Below are positions 12,240-23,367 of a stretch of 64,000 bases of DNA, piece after piece. Below the pieces are notes generated by a model that was not told where the DNA came from, searched no databases, and worked only from the letters and a program-made list of their open reading frames with translations. The position numbers were made by a program, and so were the translations under genes. The stretch comes from Ligustrum vulgare. Taxonomy: Eukaryota > Streptophyta > Magnoliopsida > Lamiales > Oleaceae. The number at the start of each line of letters is the position of its first letter. Positions within the stretch are counted from its first letter, which is position 1. The stretch is from assembly GCA_963555705.1 (NCBI GenBank), contig OY743187.1, forward strand, positions 10,120,133 to 10,184,132, written 5' to 3'.

Positions 12240-12567
12240 TTAGGTATTTTAATAAAATAGTTTTTTTTTTCTTCATATATTTGTACTTGATAATAATAAT
12301 GTTAATTTTTGAAAAAAAATTAATTAATTAACACTAGTAAAAATGATCAAACGTGACGAAAATTGTATAATATTTTCCCTAAAAATAAAACCTATCCAAC
12401 CCCCAAGAAAACCAATTCATACTTTTGCTGGAATTCAGGCGCGTGAGACACAATAGATGGAAATGGTTTCCGTTGAATTAATTGGCAATCAAACAACCAA
12501 ATGTTGAAAAATTTGGTAGAAAATCTCATTTTCCATGAAAAAAGAGCAATATCAAACACAGCTACAT
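12240..12567. repeat. Copy of the right part of the PIF-like element
   Basis: It matches 8150-8470, for example 'tttgtacttgataataataatgttaattttt' and 'aatgatcaaacgt.acgaaaat', and ends 'tatcaaacacagc', comparable to the 'atcaaacaca' terminus. It lies directly upstream of AG-peptide gene 2. Confidence 0.65.
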
Positions 12568-12596
12568 TTCAAACGAACAGGTTTTCGAAATTCATG

Positions 12597-12672
12597 AACT
12601 GACCTGTGATTCAAATGTTTTAACCAATCATTTCTGTCACCAGCTGTCACTGGACCCCACTACCCTTCCATA
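12597..12672 (+). promoter_or_regulatory. Proximal promoter of AG-peptide gene 2
   Basis: It contains 'tgacctgtgatt' and 'tcaccagctgtcactggacc' plus 'ccactaccc', in the same order and nearly the same spacing as in front of gene 1. The TATA region is weaker here ('ccataagtac', about 12668). Confidence 0.55.
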
Positions 12673-12763
12673 AGTACAACAGCAGAAACTACTCTTCAAC
12701 ACCACAAATCCTAATTCAATTTCTGTTCTCCTACTCCGACTCGCAAATTTCAAACACGTTCCA

Positions 12764-12958
12764 ATGGCGCAAATTAGCATTGCAAAGTCCCTCCTAATAG
12801 CCTATGCTGTTGTTGCTCTCTCTGCAGCGGCTGCTACTGTGTCTGCTCAGGAGCCAGCACCATCTCCTGATGCTGGAGATGCATTCTCTTTGCCAGTCTC
12901 CGGTGCTGTCATTGGGATATCCCTTTTGTTCTCACTTTTGGCTCTATTGAGGAATTGA
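12764..12958 (+). CDS. Arabinogalactan peptide (AG-peptide), paralogue
   Basis: A 64-residue precursor with the same plan as the gene at 5116: a signal peptide ending VSA at about residue 28, a short core QEPAPSPDAGDAFSLPVSGA, and a hydrophobic GPI-type tail ending FSLLALLRN. It differs from the first gene by a four-residue insertion near the N-terminus (IAKS region), Glu for Ala after the cleavage site and a few tail substitutions. Shared upstream and 3'-UTR blocks show that the pair arose by a duplication that included regulatory DNA; about 7.5 kb of mostly repeat sequence now separates them. Both frames are open, so both may be expressed. Confidence 0.9.
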   Translation: MAQISIAKSLLIAYAVVALSAAAATVSAQEPAPSPDAGDAFSLPVSGAVIGISLLFSLLALLRN

Positions 12959-13089
12959 GTTTCCAGCTATTTTATTCCCTTTCTTATTTTCTATTCTCCT
13001 ATTGATTATGGGTTTTCAGGTATGGATTTGCTGTGATATTATGTGATTTCGATGGAGTGTCATTCTCGGGTTCTATTATAATTTATATT

Positions 13090-13130
13090 CTTTGGTATGC
13101 ACATAACATTATGAGAGAATAAATTTGATT
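13090..13130 (+). terminator. Polyadenylation region of AG-peptide gene 2
   Basis: TATGCACATAACATTATGAG plus AGAATAAA, the same block as at 5428-5454, about 140 bases after the stop codon. Confidence 0.6.
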
Positions 13131-13700
13131 ATATTTACTTATTCTGGCCGTGCATTTTCTTATTTGCGAGATTTCTTACACCTCAGCCTTTCATCTATAA
13201 CTATAAGGACAACCTTAACACAGATCCTTGGACTAGTAATAATGAATAGTGATCATAATGATCTCAACAATGATTAAACAAATATTTGCTTAAAGACCAG
13301 TCTATACTAAAAGGACAAGTTTGATTCAAGGTAATTTAACACTAGATTTTATTTCTCACTGCGAATCCCATCTATTTATCCAATCTTTTCTTTTTAATTC
13401 ATGTACATAGAAAAAGAGATTCAATCCCTATTTGATCCTGGATTTTTTTACACAACTTTCTCCAAAATTCATTTTCAATCACGTATTTTTGTGAACCCAC
13501 CACTTTCACACTTTTCAACCACACATTTGATAATTTTCCTCCAATTTCTCTTATATCAAATGGCTTCAACCTCAAATTAATAAGCTGTTTTTTATAACTC
13601 TTACAGTTATCCAACTTATCAAACATAAGACAGAGATAAAATACATGACTGCCATAGATGATTCTTGGTCTATCCTAGGTCTGCAAATAGTGCTGTAAAG
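13131..13700. other. Intergenic with a MITE-like piece
   Basis: No gene. About 13436-13622 resembles the interior of the Tourist-like element at 24641-24804 ('acaactttctccaaaattcattttcaatcac', 'cacacttttcaaccacaca'), without clear ends. Confidence 0.4.
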
Positions 13701-13717
13701 ATGTTTCTACATTAACT

Positions 13718-13957
13718 TAAAAAAAGGTTGAACTCCAACCTTAGAAGCTCTTAGAGCCCTTGCCCTGAAGATTTGTAGATGATGTAAATCGCGAGGTGTG
13801 TCTCACTGGAACAGAGTTGAGAGTTTACTATTTAATTGTATTTGCAAGGAGTCTCATCCATACCTTTGATAGGATTCGAACTCCTACTCTGCTGCTGTCA
13901 GCTCAGCTGAGATTTTTCACTCCCACCTTTCAATCAGCTGAGCTACGCCCCGAGAGC
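13718..13957 (-). mobile_element. tRNA-derived SINE, copy c, full length
   Basis: It is bounded by a perfect 17-bp target duplication, ATGTTTCTACATTAACT, at 13701-13717 and 13958-13974. Read on the minus strand it starts GCTCTCGGGGCGTAGCTCAG, with A box TAGCTCAGCTGA and B box GAGTTCGAATCCTA, the internal Pol III promoter of a tRNA. It ends with AAGGTTGGAGTTCAACCTT and a T-run. The intact boxes and exact duplication mark it as the youngest of the three copies. Confidence 0.88.
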
Positions 13958-13974
13958 ATGTTTCTACATTAACT

Positions 13975-14995
13975 GATGTAACATAATGAAGGTAAAAGTC
14001 AATTTCAACTAATGAAAAACAATAATATTGCACAAAAAAGGGGCCACCAATAGATTATTATGCAACTACCAGCAATCTTAATTAACACATTATTGACGAT
14101 GGTGCTTCATCCCCCATTGCAATCTGTCCATGAAGTGAACTATCATTTTCAAACTTGTATTCTAAACGCTGTCTGCACTGTTCAACAACAACTAACTACC
14201 AATTCTGATTTTATTATTAATCAGTCAAAAGACATTAATATATAACTCTTTAACAAATGGACACTTCGACTTCACAAAGGTTTATCCCCCACGAGTCAAA
14301 TGAGCTACTTGTTGACAATTGACAATTGGCAAATAATCTTCAAATTTTGTGGCCCCCACCCCAATGTAAGTGGATTGTCACCCACATCGTGGGTGGGATT
14401 GTAATTGTAGCATTGTCCCATATGAAAATGCTAAGATGGTATCCCAAACTTAATATTCATTGCACCAAATGATTCGATCTTATGGATCACATATCAACAT
14501 AACATTACGTGCACCTTTTCTATGCTCATATATACAATTTTGCATCAAGAAATGCTCTTAAATTCTCTCAATTTACTTTCCACATAACATTCAATCGTAA
14601 TGAGCTAGAATAACCTTTGAAATTGTCAAGCGTTACGAAAGAAAATACAAAACAAGAATAAGTATAAGCAAAAATTTATGACTTCAAATCTAGAGGGAGG
14701 ATTGCCAAAATGTATCTCCCCTCTTGAGAGTAATAAGGACCCCAAAGATAGTTTTACGGAAAGGTCCGATCCACTTCTCCAAAATTCATTCATCCTAAAA
14801 AGAATTAATCCCTTAAGAAATGTACAGAAGAAAATTCATAAACTTAATTAAAATAGCAGAAAGATAAGATCCGAAAATTGCATTTGAAAAACATCATTTC
14901 AAGCAAAAAAAAAAAAAAAGTTTTCACTTCCAACTGGAACAAGTACATTTATTTCTTCAAATGGCTTATACAAGTTTCATAATTCATGCAAGGGC
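13975..14995. other. Intergenic
   Basis: No gene recognised. The right end (14890-14995) may be the 3' untranslated part of the minus-strand gene whose last exon follows. Confidence 0.4.
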
Positions 14996-14999
14996 TTTC

Positions 15000-15240
15000 C
15001 TAAACGAAAGAATTTAAAAACTGTAACCCAGAAAATTGGCAGAGAAAAAAATTAACAGATTGGACTGACTTTATCTTGAGCCGTTGAAGGGCTTGTTGGT
15101 GCGCCCATGAATCGACAGTAAGATCGGGCTTGGCATTGAGGCCAATACCAAGTATAAAAATAGTGAAGAAACTGGTGATGTAGCAGGGAAGTTCCCTATC
15201 CTCCCACTTTCGAGACTGACCGGCTGGCAGTGGCTTCCGG
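15000..15240 (-). CDS. Last exon of a small single-span membrane protein gene
   Basis: In one minus-strand frame the exon reads RKPLPAGQSRKWEDRELPCY, then a hydrophobic span (ITSFFTIFILGIGL), then NAKPDLTVDSWAHQQALQRL and a short tail to a TAG at 15000-15002. The charged/hydrophobic/charged plan, with a W-rich start and an H-Q-x-A-L-x-R-L helix after the membrane span, is typical of small accessory subunits of mitochondrial membrane complexes, and I recall short plant proteins of this kind, but the assignment is from memory. There is no in-frame ATG after the upstream stop, so an earlier exon at higher coordinates must supply the start; I could not find it or the exact acceptor. Confidence 0.5.
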
Positions 15241-15259
15241 TTGAACAGGTACCGGGTTT

Positions 15260-17032
15260 ATATCGGTGGTTTTTTTGGGGGGGAAATTTTTCAAAATGGA
15301 CTTCTTTATAGTTTATATATATTGTTATCATGTTATGTTTCTATTACTTCAAATGGCTCAAATCGCATAAAATACTTCTTAAAAAATTGATCCGATTAGA
15401 TGAAAATTTAAGTTGTTAAAAAGAATCAAATATATAAATTTAAATATTATTTTTAACACACTTACAATACGAATTTTTTCACTTAAACCTTAGACGTGCA
15501 CAACTAATGTGTCGAACACAGAAACTGCTTTAATACCATGTCAAGAATCAAATTGTTCTGTGAGATATAATGTACTACCTAATACATGTCTAAAACAATA
15601 AACAATGTACATTAACATCAGTCTTAAGCGGCATAGAACAAGCTAGCAAGATATAGATGAAAGTCCGAGTAAAAGATTACGTCTAACATGACAAACAAAC
15701 TTAGAACCGTTAAGTAACTGGAGAAGCTTTTTCTTGTATTGGCTGCTTAGCAAACCGTTCTAAAACGAACAACTGTCAAATGAATTTTATCTTCTTTATC
15801 TCATTAATATTAATATTCTCTAGTTCAACATAGCAAACAATACATAAATGATAGTAAAGAACCAGGCAACCAAATATCAAATTTGCAGTCCTGTTCTCCA
15901 ACCTGTTAAGCAACCACAATATATATTTGAGATCATAGCAAAGTACTCAGTACTAGAGGAGGAGAACACAAATCAAGAAACCAACTTATTCGAAACTAAG
16001 ACTAAGCATAAGCACAAGTTTCACCACCTCACTCGCGCACAGACAAAATAATATATTTTATATACTCGAGTGCCCAAGAAGTTTTTCAAGTGTCTTCGAC
16101 CAACTGGTCCACTACATCAAATTATGATAGATAGTGCCAACTGAATCCATTAAAACGATCCGGACAAACACCTTGACCCTTCACAACCACCACCAACCAC
16201 CAAATCACCACAACAAGACAAGTTGTTCAAGAACACATGGCTGATGGGAAACTAGATATCAACTAAAAATTCTATACCAGTCAGTAAAACACATCTTCAC
16301 TCCTAAGTAATTGGTGAGGTTTTTGAAAATTAGCTTAACATTTTGATTTTAAAAATGAACAAGATAGAAAAGAGTTGACAAAACCAATGGTTGTACTAAA
16401 AGGAAGAAGATCATTTATCCATAAAAGGTATACTATACAGTATACTATCAAGCAAAATCTACTAATAATAATAATTGAGAATTCGAATTCTTTTAAAAGG
16501 TCACCACATGATCCTATCAATTAGGAAAAAGGGTCACACAATTAAGCTAACAATCAATGTAGCTAACACTAATGGCAAAGCTAACATGTGGTGATTCAAG
16601 AAACAAAAATCACGCATCTGAGCTTCTGAATTCAATCTTTTCAAAATAGATGAGTAAAAAGTTTCAAATTTCATCCTCAATAGTAATAGAAACCGATTGG
16701 CGATAGAAAGTAAGTTCGTTGAATCATATACCAAACTAATAAATGAAACAACATTAGTTTCACTTAAGGTCCAATGATCTTATCACTTTTCAATTTCAAC
16801 AAAACAATTCAACATTCTACAGAAAAATTACTCACAGCATTCAAGTGAATGTATTATTTCCTGGCGGTGCAAAACGTAGAGTTTTCTCATATATACATCA
16901 CACGCATCTCATAACGAGTTTAAGCGGTCTTGAGACCCATTCCAAGCAACGAAAAAGGCAGGCATTAGGAATTTTTACTCGCTCCAAAGTCAAACCAACA
17001 ACCAGAAACCACATTAGACAGATCTTAATGGT
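15260..17032. other. Intergenic or intron, no gene seen
   Basis: AT-rich sequence. The missing 5' exon(s) of the 15000-15240 gene may lie here. Scattered short frames have no recognisable motif. Confidence 0.35.
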
Positions 17033-17236
17033 CTACCTTCCGGAAGCCCAGAGTTCGGGAGATAGAGAGTGTGCGATGGCGCGGCGCAGGCGGGGTAAAA
17101 GGCGGAGCATATAGGAAATGGCAGGACGGAACAGAATCTCCATCGTCTCCACAAAAAGGTTCAGGTTCCTCATCGGAGTCACGTACAGAGTCAGCGGCGC
17201 CGCCGCGGATATCACGGCGAAGAACAGATGCAGCAT
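17033..17236 (-). CDS. Small protein, 67 residues, hydrophobic N-terminus
   Basis: The frame begins MLHLFFAVISAAAPLTLYVT and continues PMRNLNLFVETMEILFR, then a basic tail with RLLPRLRR. It lies in a GC-rich island in otherwise AT-rich DNA. I recall short plant proteins of about 60 residues with an N-terminus of this form (hydrophobic, PLTLYVPP, then NLFVETME), of unknown function, so I regard this as a real gene rather than a shadow frame. The C-terminal third looks less conserved and might be frameshifted. It lies about 1.8 kb upstream of the membrane-protein exon on the same strand; a link between them is not shown. Confidence 0.5.
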   Translation of the reverse strand: MLHLFFAVISAAAPLTLYVTPMRNLNLFVETMEILFRPAISYMLRLLPRLRRAIAHSLSPELWASGR

Positions 17237-17565
17237 TATTTTTCTATATGTATAATGTATTTATTATCGCTTAACAGTAGAGAAAATGGAGGGTTTTAGT
17301 TCAAAATGAGGAAGATGGGATAAATTGACTGACAGATGAGTTTTGGGGTTCACGGTTGGTGGGTGGTTCACGGTGGACGGTCGTCATGTTTTAAAATAAA
17401 TAAAATATTTTTATTATCAAATTTTAAAATAGTACATTTTCTTGCAGTCCTTCTGAATTTTTATACGCACGTGAAAAATAATTTCCATCAAAAATGAAAG
17501 TGATTCGTCTTTTTTCGATCTTATCTCGATGTCTATCCATGATTGACTTGAAAATAAGAAAATTA

Positions 17566-18421
17566 TGTGGCGTTCTGCTTGTATTTTATTTTGTATTTTC
17601 ATTTTCGAAAATATTTTGTGTTTCATGTTTTCATTTTTGTTTTCAAATTTGCTGAAAACGCGTTTGGTTTATCATTTCTGAAAACTGTTTTTGAAAAATG
17701 AAAAGCTGGAAAACACGTTCTATTTGAAATTTTGCAGAATACTACTTAAACTATTTTTAATTAATTTGCTTGCAGAATACTACTAACTCAAACTCAAATT
17801 TCCTTTCACAATACATTGAAAACATGGTTACATGCAACACACTAATGTGAACATTAAGAGTCTATATTAACACAGCTTGGTCAGGTTCGAGATTTGAGAA
17901 ATCTCTACTTCTATTAAAATCCAGATAATGCAAGTTTTTTTCAAAACCACCAGAGTTCATTTATAATTGCATTTTTTGAAATATAACAACTAAAATTCTC
18001 ACTTAATTTTTTTTTGTAATGTTGATATTGAATTCAATAAAACTTTATTTAAACTTAGTTCCAAGTTAGGATAATTCTAAAAAAAAAAAAAAAAAATCTT
18101 TATTTAGGCTTAGTTCGAAATTAGGATAATTATAAAAAAAATAAAAAAATAAAAACTTTATATTAAGCTTAGTTCTAAGTTAAGATAATTCTTATAAAAA
18201 AAAAATTCCCAAAAAGCGTTTTCCGCCGCGTTTTGGACATTTTTTGTCGAAATACACACAAAAAGCCCAAAACGAGGTTTTGGACGTTTTGCGTTTTGTG
18301 TACAAATTTTTTTTTTTTGTTTTCCAAAATGCGTTTTCGAAAATGGTAAAGAGAACGCGTTTTTAGCGTTTTCTAAAATAAAAACAGAAAACGACCTCAA
18401 AACAGCAAAAAGAACAAGGGC
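17566..18421. mobile_element. 856-bp TTA-flanked repeat, copy 2
   Basis: Direct-orientation copy of 1645-2508 with TTA at 17563-17565 and 18422-18424. The copies differ mainly in A-run and T-run lengths and scattered substitutions. It ends about 80 bases before the hAT-like element. Confidence 0.6.
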
Positions 18422-18892
18422 TTATTTTCTTTGAGTTTAATTAAGGCATTTTCCACACTTTCAGGTATGATATGCCAATCTCATTTTCAATCAAATCAAA
18501 CATTAGGAATGGCAACGGAACGAAAATGTTTTTTTCCGTCCCCGTCCCATTAACGATTTACCATCTCCATCCCGTCCCCATTTAATCTTGGATGGGGCGA
18601 AGAGGGAAAAATCCCCGTTTATATTCTCATTTATGCGTTTTTTTTTTTTAAAAAAAGTTTTAAAATCCTCGTATCTTTTTCTTCTGTGCACAGAAGCATT
18701 TTTCAGGTCTTTTGTTAAGGGCTGAAATGGAGAATATAATTCGGGATTTTCAATGTTCTCGGGGAAGACCACGCATTAGTCACCTTTTTTTTCGCAGACG
18801 ACTCTTTGGTTTTTCTAAGAGCACACCCATCTGACTGTGAAGCTTTGATGAATATTTTGGCCATCTTTGAAAGGGCTTCGGGGCAGAAAGTT

Positions 18893-21426
18893 TGAAGCGC
18901 CCCGAGTTCTAAATACCCGGTTCGCCCCGTCATCTTCTGGTCTAAACTTTAAAATAATATTTTAGCGGAAGAAATGTCTGAAATTCATTTTTGGCAACAT
19001 TAAATAAACTGTAATAGTCGATAAAATTGAAAACATTTATGAAACAATTCGAAATAATAAATCGAGTCATTAATATTGTAAAGCAATTGACAATGTCATA
19101 ATTTCTCAAATAACTGAAATTTTCAAAAGTATCCAATGTTTGGAAATACGGAAATCATTAAAATAAGATTTTCAACCATTTAACGACTATTGCCACAATC
19201 ATCCATCACTTGCCACTCTCTTTGAAATTTGCAAATATTGTTAACATAGACATGAGCATTTCATAGAAATAATCAGTAGACTCATCACCAATTAATTAAT
19301 CTACAATATAATTGAACACATAAATGCAGGCTCTTTAGAAACATAGGGTGTGGGTAGTCTCTTCTTGTGCATTAAGGCACGTGACTTCTCTTTGAAAAAT
19401 CATAGGCTCTTTAAAATCATCGGGTGTGGGTAGTCTCTTCTTGTGCATTAAAGCACGTGGCTTCTCTTTGAAAAAGCATAGGTTCTTTAAAATCATCGGG
19501 TGTGGGTAGTCTCGTCTCGTACACTTAAGGCACGTAAGTTATGCATAACATCATCATTTATCTTGCAAGATATTCTCTTCTTTCTTTCTCATGCATAAAA
19601 GCACATAAGTTATGACAAGCATAACAACATAAGTATTTCATAAGAAATATATTCTCATCTCAACATAAATATTTCCAAAGAAATACATTCTCGTCTCTTT
19701 TCATAAAAAAATGACTTTCACATAAGTCACATAACATACACATTCACGTGCAATCATAATTTAAATCAATTAATAGGGGCGAGTCTACCTTAAATTCAAC
19801 GAGTACAAAATCGAGCGGGAAATGATTTCAATCCTTTAAATCTCCGTACGTCTCGTCTAACCAATTAGAAAAAATAAGTTAAATTAGTTTTTTGAAATTT
19901 ATAGTTTAAAAATGATAAATTACGATTTGGGGACTGAAATTAATGATTTGAAAGTTGAGGGATTAAAATGAGTACTTTGAAAGTTTGGAGGACTAAAATG
20001 AATACTTTTAAACTTGATGGACTAAAATGTAAATTTTCAAAAGTTGGGTTGAAGCTCAAAACAAATATTAAATTATAGGGCTTGAAATAATTGATTTTTA
20101 AAAATGCAAGGGCTGATTAAAATCATTTAAAAACTTAAGGACTGAAATTATAAGTTTTAAAACTAACATGACTGATTTGAAACATTTTAAAACTTGGGGA
20201 CCAAACTGTAATTTCTGAAAATCAAAATATTAAAATCAAACCTTATTCTCTTCTCCCTCATTACACGAACAGATAGGAAGAGGTGGCATAGGCGCGCCGA
20301 AATTGGGGAAGAACCGGTGCTACAGCCGGCGATGTGTCGGCGCAACGTTGCCGGCAGGTGGCGGGCTGTGGCAAGGGAGGGGTTAAGGTTTTGAGAGGAT
20401 TGGGTGGGAGTTTGTGTGCGAGACGAGGTCTTGGGCTGCGGTCTGGAGCTTCACCGGCGAAGGTCCGGCGGTAAAAGCGGTGGTTGAGGTAAGTATTTTG
20501 GTTTTCTTGGTAAGATTTTGGGTTTTGGGGTTTGATTTTGGATTGGGCAAAGATTGGAGTTAGGTTGGCCGTGTGCGGTGGTGTGGTGGGAATGGTTTGT
20601 TAAGGTGGTGGTGGCTGACTACTGTGGTGGTTTGAAGTTTGATTGGTGGTATTTTTGGGTTGGGACAGTGGCTGGCTATGGTGTGTTGGTGGCGGCCGAG
20701 TTGATGTTGGGCGATGAGGATGGAGGTAGCGGCTTAGGCAGTGATTGGTGGCTGCTTGGTAGTGGACCGGTGGTGTGTGTTGGGGTAGTATAGGTGATGG
20801 CTGCATTGGTGGTTTGTGAGTGGTGGTCGTTGGTGGAGGTTTGCTCGAACGTGAAAGTGGTGGTGATAGCTGTGTTGCTGAGCAGTGGTGATGAGCGGGT
20901 TGGAGTTCGAGGTTACCTGGCTGCAATGGAGTGGAGCTGGGAGGAGGCTGGGACTGTTGAGAGGAGAGGCTGGCTATAATGGAGCTTGCACTGGGACGGT
21001 TTGGGGTGGTGAGATGATGCTGAGATGGGTTTGGAGGGGTAGGTGATATAGAGCTAGGGTATGGCATGGTATGGAATTGATGTGATAGGTGGAAATTGGT
21101 AGTGTGAAAATCTAGACAAGCATTGTATGTAATTCGAGGAAAGTCGTACGCAAATTCAACTGAGTCGGAAGAATGAAACTGATAAAATGAGATTGACGTA
21201 ATTTGGGATTTAAAATGATTTTGAAAATAAAATTTAAATAAATAAATAAAATAATAAAATTTTGGAAATTCGGAATTTAATTTAAAATCGAATTAATTCG
21301 ATATTTCTCGACTTGGCTAGACAAATACGTCGCGACGTTAACTTAAAAATGGGTGAGATCGCAGCGCCACGTTTTCGAAATTTTAAAATAATTGTTTAAT
21401 CTCGTGGAAAATTCTTGATCGCTACA
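18893..21426. mobile_element. Solo LTR, Ty3/gypsy-like, 2534 bp
   Basis: It lies between 5-bp duplications AAGTT (18888-18892 and 21427-21431) that occur once in a continuous LINE frame. It starts TGAAGCG and ends CGCTACA, a TG..CA LTR with imperfect inverted ends. There is no internal region or second LTR, so it is a solo LTR. Its length and its G-rich middle (20240-21070, many GGTGG words) fit a large plant chromovirus LTR. A 76-bp unit is repeated three times near its left end. Confidence 0.85.
19329..19556. repeat. Three tandem 76-bp units inside the solo LTR
   Basis: Units start at 19329, 19405 and 19481 ('gg.tcttta.aa.cat.gggtgtgggtagtctc'). The first two are nearly identical; the third diverges in its second half. 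Confidence 0.85.
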
Positions 21427-21431
21427 AAGTT

Positions 21432-23367
21432 AACTTTGTGAAAACATCAATTTATTTTACTCCGAATGTCAGGTCAGAGGAGAAGGAAGAAATAAAAAAT
21501 ATTCTGGGAGTGAAGAATGAGGGATTTAAAGGCAATTATTTGGGGATCCCAATTGCAGTTGGGCGCAACAAATATCAAGCTTTTAAGGAAATCAAAGAAC
21601 GAGTTTGGAAGAGGGTAAGAGAGTGGAAACCAGGCATTTTTTCGGCAAGTGGCAAAGAAGTATTGATCAAATCAATACTGCAGGCTATACCAACATATTT
21701 GATGAGCTTATTTAAATTACCGGATTCAGTCTACCAGGATTTACCTTCTTTGATTCGTGACTTTTGGTGGGGTGGAAGGCCTGAGAAGAGGAGAATATCC
21801 TGACTACAGTGGCAGAAGATGTGCAGGTCAGAATTTTATGGCGGTATGGGATTTCGGGACATTAAAGCTTTCAATCAGGCACTTGTGGCGAAACAGGCAT
21901 GGAGGGTTATTCAGTCTCCAGATTCACTTGTGGCCCAGCTTCTAAAGAGTAAGTATTTTCACCATAAAAACTTTTTGGATGCTCAATTGACCAATGGATC
22001 TTCAGTTATTTGGCGTAGCATTTTATGGGGAAGAGATTTGCTCGACTCAGGTTTGCGGTGGAGGGTGGGGAATGGGAAATCCGCTCGTATATTTGATGAC
22101 CCCTGGCTGCCCTGACCACCATCCTTTTTGCCTTATTCCCCACGTGTTTCAGGTATCCTTACTGTTGATAATTTATTAACCATATCTGGTGCTTGGAATG
22201 TTGATTTGATCCGTAATATATTTTGGCCCATTGACTGTGAGCAAATTCTGGCCATTCCGGTGGGAAACGTGGGAAATGATGATAAACTTATCGGGCATTA
22301 CGAAACAAATGGACAATACTCAGTTCGTAGTGGGTACAGGTTGCTGGAATATCAAATATGGTAGTTATCCAGATGAAGGTCGGTCGGGCAGAGAAGAATG
22401 GTGGGCTATCACGTGGAAAATCAATGCTCCTCCGAAGGTAAAAGTTTTTTTGTGGCAATTTTGTCATGATGTTTTACCGACGAGGTCCATCTTGCTCTGA
22501 AGACGAATTATCCATGAAAGGCAGTCACGGTGTGGTTACTGTGGTAGGGAGGAATCAAGTGTGCATTCTATATTTTCTTGCAAATGGGCCAAGGGGATGT
22601 GGAAGGAATCAGGATGGTGGAATGTAATTAAGAAATTGCTGGGACCGTTAGAAGGGAAGGAGTTACTCCTTGAACTTGATAGAAATTATAAGTCCGATAT
22701 TGGATGGGTAGGAGGATTGATGTGGGTCATTTGGGGGGAACGGAATCGAGCATATCACGGTGGATATCAACGGCCTTTCTCTGTGATTATTGAGGTGGCA
22801 AATGGAATGTGGAAGTGGAATTCGCAAGGGGAAAAAAAAGCATATTTACAGTTGGGGAAGGTATGGAAGAGCACCGAGGGCCAGCTAGGCTGGAAGCTAC
22901 CACCTTCGGGGAGACTTAAAATTAGTACTGATGTTGCAATACGGGAGGAACAGGGCAGATACTCAGTGGGGGCGGTGATCAGGGATGATAAAGGTGTGGT
23001 CCTGGGGGTACAAACAAGATGCTTTGAGGGGGTGCTGGCTACGGCAGATGCTGAGGCTAAGGCGGTGGTTGAGGGAATTCGGTTTGCGCAATCTCGGGGA
23101 TTATTGGCAAATCTCGTGGAGACGGACTCGCTTCATGTGGTTGAAGGACTTGCCTCTGATTTTTCTTGTGCTCCTAATGCGCACATTCTACAAGAGATTT
23201 CTTCATTCTTGCGGTCAGTTCATGGGACGTGTCGCCGTGTTTTTAGGGATAATAATAAAGTTGCCCATTCATTAGCTGCATTTGGGACTACTATAGGTAG
23301 TGATTTTGTTTGGATTGATTGTATTCCCCGGTTTATTTCGGATTTTGTCCGTGCGAATTTGAAATAA
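21432..23367 (+). pseudogene. LINE ORF2 3' half: RT thumb, zinc-binding and RNase H domains
   Basis: The block encodes the plant L1 RT C-terminal part (GNYLGIPIAVGRNK, KRVREWKPGIFSASGKEVLIKS at about 21530-21680), the zf-RVT region (EEWWAITWKINAPPKVKVFLWQ near 22395-22465, then CGYCGREESSVHSIFSC) and an RNase H domain. In the RNase H part the expected acidic residues are visible in STDVA, ADAEAKAV and VETDS, followed by NKVAHSLA. Stops at about 21800, 22114, 22362 and 22498, plus frameshifts, make it inactive. Confidence 0.85.

Noticed and set aside
15071..15331. 86-codon minus-strand frame starting MITIYINYKE
   Set aside because: The adjacent frame of the same bases gives a far more protein-like sequence with a membrane span and conserved-looking motifs, so this frame is a shadow.
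20600..21067. 155-codon Pro/Ser/Thr-rich minus-strand frame
   Set aside because: It is the complement of GGTGG-rich low-complexity sequence inside the solo LTR, with no homology-like motif.
22985..23275. 96-codon plus-strand frame
   Set aside because: Out-of-frame shadow of the LINE RNase H domain.
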